Origin: Acidovorax delafieldii
Lineage (GTDB): Bacteria; Pseudomonadota; Gammaproteobacteria; Burkholderiales; Burkholderiaceae_C
Length of the DNA: 64,000 bases
Direction: 5' to 3'
Assembly: GCA_002377855.1 (NCBI GenBank)
Contig: DFQQ01000018.1
Span: forward strand, 29,152-93,151
Below the pieces are notes generated by a model that ran no database searches, was not told the origin of the DNA, and saw only the letters and a list, made by a program, of their open reading frames with translations. The position numbers were made by a program, and so were the translations under genes. Below are positions 47,471-55,539 of the stretch, piece after piece (positions within the stretch are counted from its first letter, which is position 1; each line of letters opens with the position of its first letter).

Positions 47471-48442
47471 TCAGGACTTTTTGCGCGCCCGCGGGTGGGC
47501 CGCGTCATACACCTTGGCCAGGTGCTGAAAATCGAGCCGCGTATAGACCTGCGTGGTGGTGATGTTGGCGTGGCCCAGCAGCTCCTGCACGGCCCGCAAA
47601 TCGCTGCTGGATTGCAGCACATGGCTGGCAAACGAATGGCGCAGCATGTGGGGGTGCACGGGGGTGGTGAGCCCCGCCAGCTGGCTGCGCTGGCGCAGCC
47701 GCAGCCACACCGACTGCGCCGTGAGCCGCTTGCCGCGCTGGCCTATGAACAAAGCCCCATCCAGCCGGGCCGCAGCGCCGCCAAACGGCTGCGCGCGCAG
47801 CGCCAGCCACCCTTGCAGGGCCTGTACGGCCGCACGGCCCACAGGTACGCTGCGGCGTTTGCTGCCCTTGCCAAACACATGGGCTTCGCCGGCCTGCAAA
47901 TCCACCCAGCCGCGGCCTTCGCGCTGGGCTTCGGCGCTGGCCACAGCGTCCAGCCCCACCAGTTCACCCACCCGCAGGCCACAGCCGTACAGCAGCTCGA
48001 CGATGGCGGCATCGCGCGCCTCCAGCCACGGGTCGGCCCCGGTGTTTTCGTAATCGGCCAGGCGCACCGCATCGTCCACCCCCAGGGCCTTGGGAAGCGG
48101 CTTGGGGGCCTTGGGCGCACGCACATCCTGCACGGGGTTGTGCGCCACCAGCCCCTGGCGCCCGGCCCAGGTGTAAAACCCACGCCAGCCCGACAGAATC
48201 AGCGCAATGCCCCGCCCACTGCGCCCGCTGCTGTGCATCTGCGCCACAAAGCGGCGGATGTGGGCACTGGTGAGCTGCAGCAATGGCAGATTGACCCCCG
48301 CCGCAAACTGCGCGAGCTTTTCCAGATCCAGCGTGTACAGCGTGAGCGTGCGCACGGCCAGGCGCTTCTCTACCCGCACATGCTCCAGGTAGCGCAGAAC
48401 GTGCGGATCGGTGGGCAGCGAAGCGACCAGGGCGTCGGGCAT
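47471..48442 (-). CDS. xerC: Tyrosine recombinase XerC
   Basis: XerC resolves chromosome dimers at dif with XerD. The 323-residue protein has an N-terminal SAM-like core-binding domain and the catalytic set: Arg in YGCGLRVGELVGL, Lys in FGKGSKRR, His and Arg in HPHMLRHSFASH, LLGHANI, and the nucleophile Tyr in TTTQVYTRLD. It ends the dapF-DUF484-xerC group, an order also seen in E. coli. Confidence 0.95.
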   Translation of the reverse strand: MPDALVASLPTDPHVLRYLEHVRVEKRLAVRTLTLYTLDLEKLAQFAAGVNLPLLQLTSAHIRRFVAQMHSSGRSGRGIALILSGWRGFYTWAGRQGLVAHNPVQDVRAPKAPKPLPKALGVDDAVRLADYENTGADPWLEARDAAIVELLYGCGLRVGELVGLDAVASAEAQREGRGWVDLQAGEAHVFGKGSKRRSVPVGRAAVQALQGWLALRAQPFGGAAARLDGALFIGQRGKRLTAQSVWLRLRQRSQLAGLTTPVHPHMLRHSFASHVLQSSSDLRAVQELLGHANITTTQVYTRLDFQHLAKVYDAAHPRARKKS

Positions 48443-48519
48443 GGGGTCTAGAAGGCCCTGAGCGCAGGTCCTGAGATGTCCGTGCCCCTGCTGTGGCGCA
48501 GCGTGCGCAACCGGGGCGG

Positions 48520-48612
48520 CCCCAGGCCAGCGCCACCGTGGAGCCGGCTTTGCCGGTCCAGGGGTGGCGCCCCCCCCTCGGGGGGGGAAGACGCGAAGCG
48601 GCTCAGGGGGGG
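48520..48612. repeat. GC-rich intergenic repeat between xerC and the DUF484 gene
   Basis: The block has GTGGAGCCGGCTTTGCCGG, GGTGGCGCCCCCCC, a G-run, and AGACGCGAAGCGGCTCAGGG. The C-run and G-run form a palindrome. I recognise this as a type common between genes of Comamonadaceae, but only this copy is complete in the window. Confidence 0.55.
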
Positions 48613-48614
48613 CT

Positions 48615-49307
48615 TCACTTCAACCGCACCAGCGCTGCGCTGGCCAGCTCCGCAATGCGCGAGAGGAATTCCGTGCCCATGGTGGCGTCAAAGCGCTGTG
48701 GGTCGGGGGAGCCGAGCACCAGCAGGCCGAACGCTGGCGTGGCGCTGTCGATGGCGCCTTCGCGCAGGGGCAGCAGTGCCAGCGACTGGGCGGGCTCGCC
48801 CGCCTCCTGTGCAAGCCAGCCCGCGGGCTCAAAGCCCAGGTTGGGGCCGCAAAACGGCATGGTCAGCGACGAGGCAAACGCCCGCGCGTCTTCGCTGGCG
48901 CCTTGCGTAAAGTCAGCGTCGATGTAGGGGCCGGCCACCGTCCACACGCGCACGGCCGCTTGCGGTACGTCGAACAGGGTGCGGATGCCGCTGACCACCG
49001 CCTCGGGCAGGTCGAAGGGGTCCTTCACGCGCAGCAAGGCGCTGGTCCACTGGTGCACCTTGGTGGCAATGGCGGTGTTGTCGTTGCTGTTGCGCACCAT
49101 GTCCATGATGCGGTGCTCCAGAGCCTTGATCTTCTCGCGCAGCATCTCGGCCTGGCGCTCTTGCAGGCTCACGGCGCGCTGGCCGTGGGGGCTGGTGATC
49201 TGCACGCTGGCCAGCACCTCGGCATGGCGTTCGAAGAAGCCGGGGGTGTTGGTCAGGAAGTTGGCGATGTCTTCTTCGGTGATCGGGGGAACGTGGGTGC
49301 TGTTCAT
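48615..49307 (-). CDS. DUF484 family protein
   Basis: The 230-residue protein has an N-terminal helix-coil segment with the family motif ITEEDIANFLTNTPGFFERH and SLQERQAEMLREKI. A GAF-like domain ends in FGLLVLGSPDPQRFDATMGTEFLSRI, as in GAF domains of DUF484 proteins. The function is unknown. It is coupled to dapF by an ATGA overlap and sits before xerC, as its homologue does in E. coli. Confidence 0.88.
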   Translation of the reverse strand: MNSTHVPPITEEDIANFLTNTPGFFERHAEVLASVQITSPHGQRAVSLQERQAEMLREKIKALEHRIMDMVRNSNDNTAIATKVHQWTSALLRVKDPFDLPEAVVSGIRTLFDVPQAAVRVWTVAGPYIDADFTQGASEDARAFASSLTMPFCGPNLGFEPAGWLAQEAGEPAQSLALLPLREGAIDSATPAFGLLVLGSPDPQRFDATMGTEFLSRIAELASAALVRLK

Positions 49308-50182
49308 AGGTGGTCTGGGATGTCGATCTGGCCTTCGAACACGGTGGTGGCCGGGCCGGTCATGTAAAGGGTGTCGGTGTCCTGGCCGGCCCAGGCGATG
49401 GTCAGGCGCCCGCCGCGCATGTCCACATGCACTTCGTGGTCGAGCAGCCCCAGGCGAATGCCTGCCGCCACGGCCGCGCAGGCGCCCGTGCCGCAGGCCA
49501 GCGTTTCGCCCGTGCCGCGTTCAAACACGCGCAGGCGCACATGGCTGCGGCTGACCACCTGCATGAAGCCCGCGTTCACGCGCTGCGGAAAGCGCGCATG
49601 ACGCTCCACCAGCGGGCCCCAAACGGCCACGGGGGCGGTGTCCACATCGTCTACCAGTTGCACGGCGTGCGGGTTACCCATGGACACCACTGCTACCAAA
49701 ACAGTAGCAGGCTGCGCAGGTAAATCCAGCGTCAGCGGCCATTTTTGCCCTGAACCTTGCGCCACGGGCTGCAGGCCGGTGGTGTCAAACGGCACGCGGG
49801 CAGGCTCCAGCACAGGGCGGCCCATGTCCACGGTCACGCGGCCATCGGGTGTGAGGCGCGGGGCGATGACGCCGCTGAGCGTCTGCACGCGGATGGTGTC
49901 CTTGTCCGTCAGGCCCTTGTCGCGCACATAGCGGGCAAAGCAGCGCGAGCCGTTGCCGCACTGCTCCACCTCGCCGCCATCGGCGTTGTGGATCACGTAT
50001 TCGAAATCGATGCCTTCTGCGGGCGAGGGGCGCACCGTGAGGATCTGGTCTGCACCCACGCCGAAGTGGCGGTCGGCCAGGTAGCGGTAGTGCGCAGGCG
50101 TCAGGCCCAGGCGGCCCTGGGTTTCGTCCAGCACGACAAAGTCGTTGCCAGCGCCCTGCATTTTGGTGAAGCGAATCTGCAT
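49304..50182 (-). CDS. dapF: Diaminopimelate epimerase DapF
   Basis: DapF turns LL-DAP into meso-DAP, the substrate of MurE and precursor of lysine. The 292-residue protein from the ATG at 50182 has FTKMQGAGNDFVVLD, the first catalytic Cys in CGNGSRCFARY and the second in ACGTGACAAVAAG. The segment LPAQPATVLVAV is encoded by a reversed copy of the dispersed element (49691-49717). The frame is open to 50296 but the family start is clear. Confidence 0.96.
   Translation of the reverse strand: MQIRFTKMQGAGNDFVVLDETQGRLGLTPAHYRYLADRHFGVGADQILTVRPSPAEGIDFEYVIHNADGGEVEQCGNGSRCFARYVRDKGLTDKDTIRVQTLSGVIAPRLTPDGRVTVDMGRPVLEPARVPFDTTGLQPVAQGSGQKWPLTLDLPAQPATVLVAVVSMGNPHAVQLVDDVDTAPVAVWGPLVERHARFPQRVNAGFMQVVSRSHVRLRVFERGTGETLACGTGACAAVAAGIRLGLLDHEVHVDMRGGRLTIAWAGQDTDTLYMTGPATTVFEGQIDIPDHL
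49691..49717 (-). repeat. Short dispersed element in dapF
   Basis: The bases TGCTACCAAAACAGTAGCA and GGCTGCGCAGG match the element in reverse orientation. The copy is in frame. Confidence 0.45.
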
Positions 50183-50310
50183 GCGCGGATTATCGTCGCT
50201 GCCCGGCTGCCCCCACGTACTGCCTCTGGCCGCAAAGCCCTGATGCCACAACGGCTTGCGGGCGGGTTTAGGCTTGCAGTCCTTTCGCCAGTCCACCCCT
50301 GAGGAGCCCC

Positions 50311-51024
50311 ATGCCTGCCACGCCCGATCTGTCCTCGTTCCCCGTCACCCGCAAGTGGCCCGCCCAGCATCCCGACCGCATTCAGCTGTATTCGCTGCCC
50401 ACGCCCAACGGCGTGAAGGCCTCCATCGCCCTGGAAGAGCTGGGCCTGCCCTACGAAGCGCATCTGGTGAGCTTTGAAACCAACGACCAGATGTCGCCCG
50501 AGTTCCTCTCGCTCAACCCCAACAACAAGATCCCCGCCATCCTGGACCCGAGCGGTCCAGACGGCCAGCCCCTGGCGCTGTTCGAGTCGGGTGCCATCCT
50601 CCTTTATCTGGCCGAAAAAACCGGCCAGTTGCTGCCCGCCGACGCTGCCGGGCGCTACGAAACCCTGCAATGGCTCATGTTCCAGATGGGTGGGGTGGGG
50701 CCCATGTTTGGGCAACTCGGGTTCTTCCACAAGTTTGCGGGCAAGGACTATGAAGACAAACGCCCGCGCGAGCGCTACGTGAACGAATCCAAGCGCCTGC
50801 TGGGTGTGCTCAACCAGCGCATGGTGGGCCGCCAGTGGATCATGGGCGACACCTACACCATTGCCGATATCGCCATCTGGCCGTGGGTGCGCAACCTGGT
50901 GGGCTTTTACGAGGCCGGTGAACTGGTGGGGTTTGACACCTTTCCTGAAGTGCAGCGCGTGCTCGCCGCGTTTGTGGCCCGGCCCGCCGTCGAGAAAGGC
51001 CTGAACGTTCCGCCCCGGGGCTGA
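50311..51024 (+). CDS. Glutathione S-transferase, YghU/YfcG type
   Basis: The 237-residue protein has an N-terminal thioredoxin-like domain (IQLYSLPTPNGVKASIALEE, with the TPNG motif of the YfcG/YghU group, and ESGAILLYLAEKTG for glutathione binding) and an all-helical C-terminal domain (TYTIADIAIWPWV). These enzymes show disulfide reductase activity more than transferase activity. The ATG follows a GAGGAG ribosome site. It is divergent from dapF. Confidence 0.92.
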   Translation: MPATPDLSSFPVTRKWPAQHPDRIQLYSLPTPNGVKASIALEELGLPYEAHLVSFETNDQMSPEFLSLNPNNKIPAILDPSGPDGQPLALFESGAILLYLAEKTGQLLPADAAGRYETLQWLMFQMGGVGPMFGQLGFFHKFAGKDYEDKRPRERYVNESKRLLGVLNQRMVGRQWIMGDTYTIADIAIWPWVRNLVGFYEAGELVGFDTFPEVQRVLAAFVARPAVEKGLNVPPRG

Positions 51025-51131
51025 GCTGGGGGCGGTTTCTCACGGGCATTTGATCTCGATCATGCGGGCGACATGACCGCAGTCAACCCCAGGGCCTACG
51101 ATCAAAACCTAAAAAATACAGGGAGTGCCCC

Positions 51132-51329
51132 ATGGGTTTGACGGTGGAAGTTCTGAACGATCTGGAGGCCTGCAACCTCCCGGCTGCATCGCAGGCAGCC
51201 TTGAATGAAAACAATGCGATTGCACTCATCGAGCTGCTTGAAATGCTGTGGAGTTGCGATCTGGAGGGCGCCAATACGGTGATCGACGCCGTGCTGCAGC
51301 GGTTACAGCAACTGCGCGCCCAGCGGTAG
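51132..51329 (+). CDS. Small 65-residue protein of unknown function
   Basis: The ATG has a good ribosome site (AGGGAG) at a normal distance. The protein is acidic and Leu-rich, probably all helical: ALNENNAIALIELLEMLWS and GANTVIDAVLQRLQQLRAQR. No family is recognised and no signal peptide is visible. It could be a regulatory or adaptor peptide. It is followed by a repeat-rich gap. Confidence 0.6.
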   Translation: MGLTVEVLNDLEACNLPAASQAALNENNAIALIELLEMLWSCDLEGANTVIDAVLQRLQQLRAQR

Positions 51330-51635
51330 GGCCCTCTGCGCCAAGCCCTGGGCCGTGCATCAACGGGCGGCGCACATCTGCGGCCAGGGCGGTCTGCCTC
51401 GCAGCAAATACGCGCGATGGGCAGGGCTATTGCTGCGCTGTGTGCCTGGCAGCCCCGCCCGATGCGCAGCGCCCACTGACGCTCGATTCGCGCAGACGAT
51501 TCGCACAGCCTGCGCTGGGCACTGGGCACTGGGCACTGGGCACTGGGCACTGGGTGCGGCGTGCGGCGTGCGGCGCGCCACGTCCATCAGGGAAAGCAGG
51601 CCAAGACATCGGGCCAGACTGCCGATAATGGCCCC
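51330..51635. repeat. Repeat-rich gap: dispersed repeat plus two 7-bp tandem arrays
   Basis: The gap holds the second copy of the repeat at window bases 1-74 (51426-51498), then five units of CTGGGCA (51515-51549) with a partial sixth, then three units of GTGCGGC (51554-51574). It lies directly in front of the NUDIX-MBL gene. No gene is visible in it. Confidence 0.85.
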
Positions 51636-53315
51636 ATGCCCCGTACCAGCCAGCACCTGCACCCTTCACGCGAGCCCGTACGCCCCCTGCATGCAGCCAC
51701 TGTGCTGCTGTTGCGCGATGCCTCACCGGGCGGCGATCTCGAAGTTCTGATGACCCGCCGCTCCGGCAAAGCCAGCTTTGCGCCGGGAGCGTACGTATTC
51801 CCGGGCGGCGGCATCGACGAGGCCGACCGCCTGGCCCACCCCGTGGCCGACCGGCGCCCCACGCAAAGCGACGAGCACCTCACACAAGCCATTGCGGCCA
51901 TCCGCGAGAGCTTTGAAGAACTGGGCATCTTGCTGGCGCGCCATGCAGACGGCCCCCGCAAAGGCCAGATGGCCGACGCGCAGGACATTGCCGCGCTGGA
52001 CCGCCACCAGCCCTTTGCCGAGCAATGCAGCGCCCGCGGCCTGCGCCTGGCCGCCGACAGCGTGTACCTGCTGGCCCACTGGACAGCCGACCGCGACCTG
52101 CCCCGACGCTTTGCCGTGCCCTTCCTGGTGGCGCGCATGCCCGAGGGCCAGGAACCCGTGGCCGACGAGGCCGAGCAGTTCGAGCCCGTGTGGGTGCGCC
52201 CGGCCGACGCGCTGGCGCGGCACGAGGCGGGGCAGTTCTTCATGATCTTCCCGACCATCCGCACGCTGCAGCGGCTGGCCCGCTTTGCCAACACCGACGC
52301 CGTACTGGCCGCCCTGGCGCAAGAGCAGCCGCTGTGGACGAGTTGCCCCCGCGCTGGCCTGCTGGGCGGCAAGGAAGCGCGCTACATGGAAGGCGACGCC
52401 CCCTTCGGCGAGCTGGCCCTGGTCTGCCCCGATGGGCAGATCGCCCACCCGCTGGACTGGCAAAGCGAGCGGGCAGTGCCGCTGCTCAAGAACGTGCAGC
52501 GCCTCACCGCCCCCAACTCGGGCGTGATGACCGGCCCCGGCACCAACAGCTACCTGGTGGGCGAGCCCGGCACCGGCTTCATCGCCATCGACCCCGGGCC
52601 GGCCGACCCCGATCACCTGGAAAAGCTGTGGCGCGCTGCGGGTGGCGACATCCGCATGATCGTGTGCACGCACTCGCACCCCGACCACTCCCCCGGCGCA
52701 GCCCCGCTGCAAGCCATGTGCGAGCGCGCGGGCCGGGCCAAGCCCCCCATCCTGGGCCTGCCGTCGGCCCCCACGGCACGCGTTGCCAGCCAGTTCACCC
52801 CCGACAGGGCGCTACAAAATAATGAGCTGCTGGCGCTTTCTGGACAAGCGTTGGACGGTGAAATCACCCACACCCTGGAGGTGGTGCGCACCCCTGGGCA
52901 TGCGGCCAACCATGTGTGCCTGATCCTGCGCGAAGATGGCCTGCTGTTCAGCGGCGACCACATCCTCAACGGCAGCACCACCGTGATCGACCCGCCCGAC
53001 GGCAACATGGCCGACTACCTCGACTCGCTTGAGCGGCTCGACGCCCTGTGCGCGGAACATGGCGTGCAATTCATACTGCCCGCACACGGCTATGTGCTGG
53101 ACAATGCGCGGGGCGCGATTGCGCACCTGAAGGCCCACCGCCTAGCCCGCGAGGCCAAGGTGCTGGCCGCCATGCAGGCGTTGCCCGATGGCACGCCCGA
53201 GGACTGGGTGCGCCATGCCTATGCCGATGTCCCCCCGCGCATGTGGCCCGTGGCCCAGCGCTCGCTGCTGGCGCACATAGAACGCATCCGCACGCTGCCC
53301 CCGGGCAACAATTGA
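51636..53315 (+). CDS. NUDIX hydrolase-metallo-beta-lactamase fusion
   Basis: The 559-residue protein joins two hydrolases. The N-terminal part is a NUDT19-like NUDIX domain (PGGGIDEADRLAHP, and RESFEELGILL at about 90-100 with a long insert before it). The C-terminal part is a LACTB2-like metallo-beta-lactamase with GTNSYLVG, HSHPDH (346-351), TPGHAANH, FSGDHIL and PAHGYVL. LACTB2 relatives are RNases and NUDT19 relatives act on CoA esters, but the substrate here is unknown. Residues about 393-406 (ALQNNELLALSGQA) are encoded by the dispersed element. The ATG at 51636 is chosen because the open frame before it runs through the 7-bp repeats. Confidence 0.88.
   Translation: MPRTSQHLHPSREPVRPLHAATVLLLRDASPGGDLEVLMTRRSGKASFAPGAYVFPGGGIDEADRLAHPVADRRPTQSDEHLTQAIAAIRESFEELGILLARHADGPRKGQMADAQDIAALDRHQPFAEQCSARGLRLAADSVYLLAHWTADRDLPRRFAVPFLVARMPEGQEPVADEAEQFEPVWVRPADALARHEAGQFFMIFPTIRTLQRLARFANTDAVLAALAQEQPLWTSCPRAGLLGGKEARYMEGDAPFGELALVCPDGQIAHPLDWQSERAVPLLKNVQRLTAPNSGVMTGPGTNSYLVGEPGTGFIAIDPGPADPDHLEKLWRAAGGDIRMIVCTHSHPDHSPGAAPLQAMCERAGRAKPPILGLPSAPTARVASQFTPDRALQNNELLALSGQALDGEITHTLEVVRTPGHAANHVCLILREDGLLFSGDHILNGSTTVIDPPDGNMADYLDSLERLDALCAEHGVQFILPAHGYVLDNARGAIAHLKAHRLAREAKVLAAMQALPDGTPEDWVRHAYADVPPRMWPVAQRSLLAHIERIRTLPPGNN
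52809..52852 (-). repeat. Short dispersed element in the NUDIX-MBL gene
   Basis: The plus strand reads GCGCTACAAAATAATGAGC, TGCTGGCGCTTTC and TGGACAAGCGTT. This is the full element in reverse orientation and in frame. Confidence 0.75.
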
Positions 53316-53353
53316 CCGCCATCCGAACCACAAGAACAACGAGCCTTGCCTTC

Positions 53354-54139
53354 ATGACCCTACAGAAACCCGACCCCAGCCACATCCGCCTGGCCAAGCG
53401 CGTGGCCGAGCAGCTGAGCTGCTCGCGCAGCACGGCAGAGCAGTTCATCGAAGGCGGCTTTGTGAGTGTGGACGGCAGGGTGGAAGAAGCCCCCGGCGCA
53501 CGGGTGCGCCCAGACCAGGCCGTCACGGTGGCGTCCGATGCCAGCCTGCTGGAGCTCACGCCCGTCACGCTGCTGCTGCACAAGCCCGCCGGTTTTGAAG
53601 CGGGCCTGGGGCTGCCGCAGGGCGGCAATGCGCACGGCAGCCGCAGCCAGGGCGCGGCACAGGCCATCACGCTGCTGAGCTCTGCCTCGCACCTGGCGGA
53701 AGACGCCAGCGGCATCCGTGTGCTGCAGCGCCACTTCAAGCAGCTGGAGTGCTTTACGCCACTGCCCACCGAGGCCAGCGGCCTGGTCGTGTACACGCAA
53801 GACAAGCGCATTGCGCGCAAGCTGGCGGAAGACATCGAATCGCTGGAGCAGGAGTGCATCGTCGAGGTGGCCGGCGACATCGCCCCTAACGGGCTGCAGC
53901 GCCTGTGCCACGGCCTGTCGTTCAATGGCCGCCCGCTCCCCCCCATCAAGGTGAGCTGGCAAAACGAGACCAAACTGCGCTTTGCCTTGAAGGGCATCCG
54001 CCCAGGGCAAATCCCGGCCATGTGCGAAGCCGTGGGCCTGCGCGTGCTGGCCATCAAGCGCATCCGCATTGGCCGTGTGCCCCTGGCCAAGGTGCCTGAA
54101 GGGCAATGGCGCTACCTGCAGCCATGGGAAAAATTCTGA
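53354..54139 (+). CDS. RsuA/RluF-family protein lacking the catalytic Asp
   Basis: The 261-residue protein has an S4 RNA-binding domain at residues 10-60 (RLAKRVAEQLSCSRSTAEQF, GFVSVDGRVEEAPG) and a pseudouridine synthase fold with LLLHKPAGFEAG. The catalytic loop, normally GRLDxxTSGL, reads TPLPTEASGL here, with Pro138 in place of the Asp. The rest (VVYTQDKRIARKL, ALKGIRPGQIPAMCEAVG) follows RluF. It probably binds RNA but does not isomerise uridine. Many tools would call it a 23S rRNA pseudouridine 2604 synthase. Confidence 0.8.
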   Translation: MTLQKPDPSHIRLAKRVAEQLSCSRSTAEQFIEGGFVSVDGRVEEAPGARVRPDQAVTVASDASLLELTPVTLLLHKPAGFEAGLGLPQGGNAHGSRSQGAAQAITLLSSASHLAEDASGIRVLQRHFKQLECFTPLPTEASGLVVYTQDKRIARKLAEDIESLEQECIVEVAGDIAPNGLQRLCHGLSFNGRPLPPIKVSWQNETKLRFALKGIRPGQIPAMCEAVGLRVLAIKRIRIGRVPLAKVPEGQWRYLQPWEKF

Positions 54140-54151
54140 CGCCGCCCAGCA

Positions 54152-54198
54152 AGCTACCAAAACCATAGCTGCCAGCGCTTGCCGTTATTGCGCCAGAG
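54152..54198 (-). repeat. Short dispersed element after the RluF-like gene
   Basis: The plus strand reads AGCTACCAAAACCATAGCTG, CCAGCGCTTGCC and GTTATTGCGCCAG, a full reversed copy. It fills the gap before the DUF898 gene. Confidence 0.75.
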
Positions 54199-54264
54199 GC
54201 TTTTTCCGTTTGAATTGACCCCTCCGATCGGCTGCTAAACTGCGCCGATTACAGGAGGGAGCGA

Positions 54265-55536
54265 ATGCACAACAACACCCAGGGCGGCGCCTCAGAGCAG
54301 CCGTCTGTCTTCATGTCTCAGAACATTGAGGCATATCCCATGGAATTCACGGGCAGCGGCGCAGAGTACTTTCGCGTCTGGATCGTGAACGTGCTGCTCG
54401 GCATCGTCACGCTGGGCTTCTACACCCCCTGGGCGCGCCGTCGCACCGCCATGTACTTCTACGGGCACAGCATGGTGGCCCACAGCCCGCTCGAATTCAC
54501 GGCGCAGCAGCGCAAGATGGTGCTGGGCTTCGTGCTGCTGGCGCTCATCTCCGTCGCCTACCAAATTGCCGCCAAGACCGGGCAGGACCTGGCCGTCGGG
54601 CTGATGTTGCTGGCCGGTGCCGCGCTGGCGCCGTACCTGTGGGCCAGCGCGATGCGTTTTCGGCTGGGCGCCACGCGCTGGAAAGGGCTGCGGCTGCAGT
54701 TTTCCGCCAGCTGGAAAGAGGTGTACCTGGCCAGCTGGCCCGTGTTCGCCCTGGCGCTGGTGTGGCTTGCGGTCTTCTTCGGCATGCAGATGCTGTCGCC
54801 CGAGCTGGCCGCAATGCTGGAGGGCCCCGCCCGTGGCGCAGGTGCCAAGGCGCGGCCCCAGTTCACATCGTCCATGGGCGCCTTGCTGGGCCTGGGCCTG
54901 CTGCTGTCCATCCTGTGCTTCATCCGGCTGGAATACAACTACAAAAGCCTGCTGGTGCTGCGCGCCCGGCTGGGCGCCGAGCACGGACGCTGGAAGCCCG
55001 TCTATGCGGATTTTGTGAAGGTCTGGCTGGCCACGGTGGCGGTGTTCATTGCCTGCGCGCTGGTGCTGTGGCTGATCGTGACGGCGCTGATGGGCGGCTC
55101 CATCGCCATGCTGCTGCTGGGCAAGGGCGCGAGCAAGGGCAACCTCTTGTGGATCATCGTGATTGCCATCGCGGGCGTTCTCGGGTTCATCTTTTTGCTG
55201 TTCCTCGCGTCTGCTCCGGCGCGCGCGTACCGCGAAGCGCGCATGTTCCAGCTGCTGTGGAACAACATCGGCGTGAGCCAGATCGCCCGCTTCAAATGCA
55301 ATCTGCGTGCGGGCCGCTACGTCAGGCTGCGCCTCAAGAACATGGTCCTTACGCTGCTGACGCTGGGTTTTTACCGCCCCTTCGCACGGGTGAGCGAATA
55401 CCGCATGAAGCTCGAGTCGGTCACCCTGCACATCAAGGGCGGCGCCGACCAGGTGGCAGGCGTTTTGACACGCCAGCAAGAAGGCGGGCTGGGCGATGCG
55501 CTGGCCGATGCGGCCGGGCTCGACCTGATCGGCTAG
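54265..55536 (+). CDS. YjgN (DUF898) family membrane protein
   Basis: The 423-residue protein is a polytopic inner-membrane protein with about seven hydrophobic helices. It carries the DUF898 pattern EYFRVWIVNVLLGIVTLGFY and PWARRRTAMYFYGH, which is repeated near the end as LRLKNMVLTLLTLGFYRPFARVS. The ATG has a very strong ribosome site AGGAGGGA. An M48 peptidase follows after 3 bp and is surely in the same operon. The function of the family is unknown. Confidence 0.88.
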   Translation: MHNNTQGGASEQPSVFMSQNIEAYPMEFTGSGAEYFRVWIVNVLLGIVTLGFYTPWARRRTAMYFYGHSMVAHSPLEFTAQQRKMVLGFVLLALISVAYQIAAKTGQDLAVGLMLLAGAALAPYLWASAMRFRLGATRWKGLRLQFSASWKEVYLASWPVFALALVWLAVFFGMQMLSPELAAMLEGPARGAGAKARPQFTSSMGALLGLGLLLSILCFIRLEYNYKSLLVLRARLGAEHGRWKPVYADFVKVWLATVAVFIACALVLWLIVTALMGGSIAMLLLGKGASKGNLLWIIVIAIAGVLGFIFLLFLASAPARAYREARMFQLLWNNIGVSQIARFKCNLRAGRYVRLRLKNMVLTLLTLGFYRPFARVSEYRMKLESVTLHIKGGADQVAGVLTRQQEGGLGDALADAAGLDLIG

Positions 55537-55539
55537 GCC

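Noticed and set aside
51515..51574. CRISPR or integron site
   Set aside because: The repeats are simple 7-bp tandem arrays, with no integrase or cas gene nearby. The xerC at 47471 is the housekeeping one.
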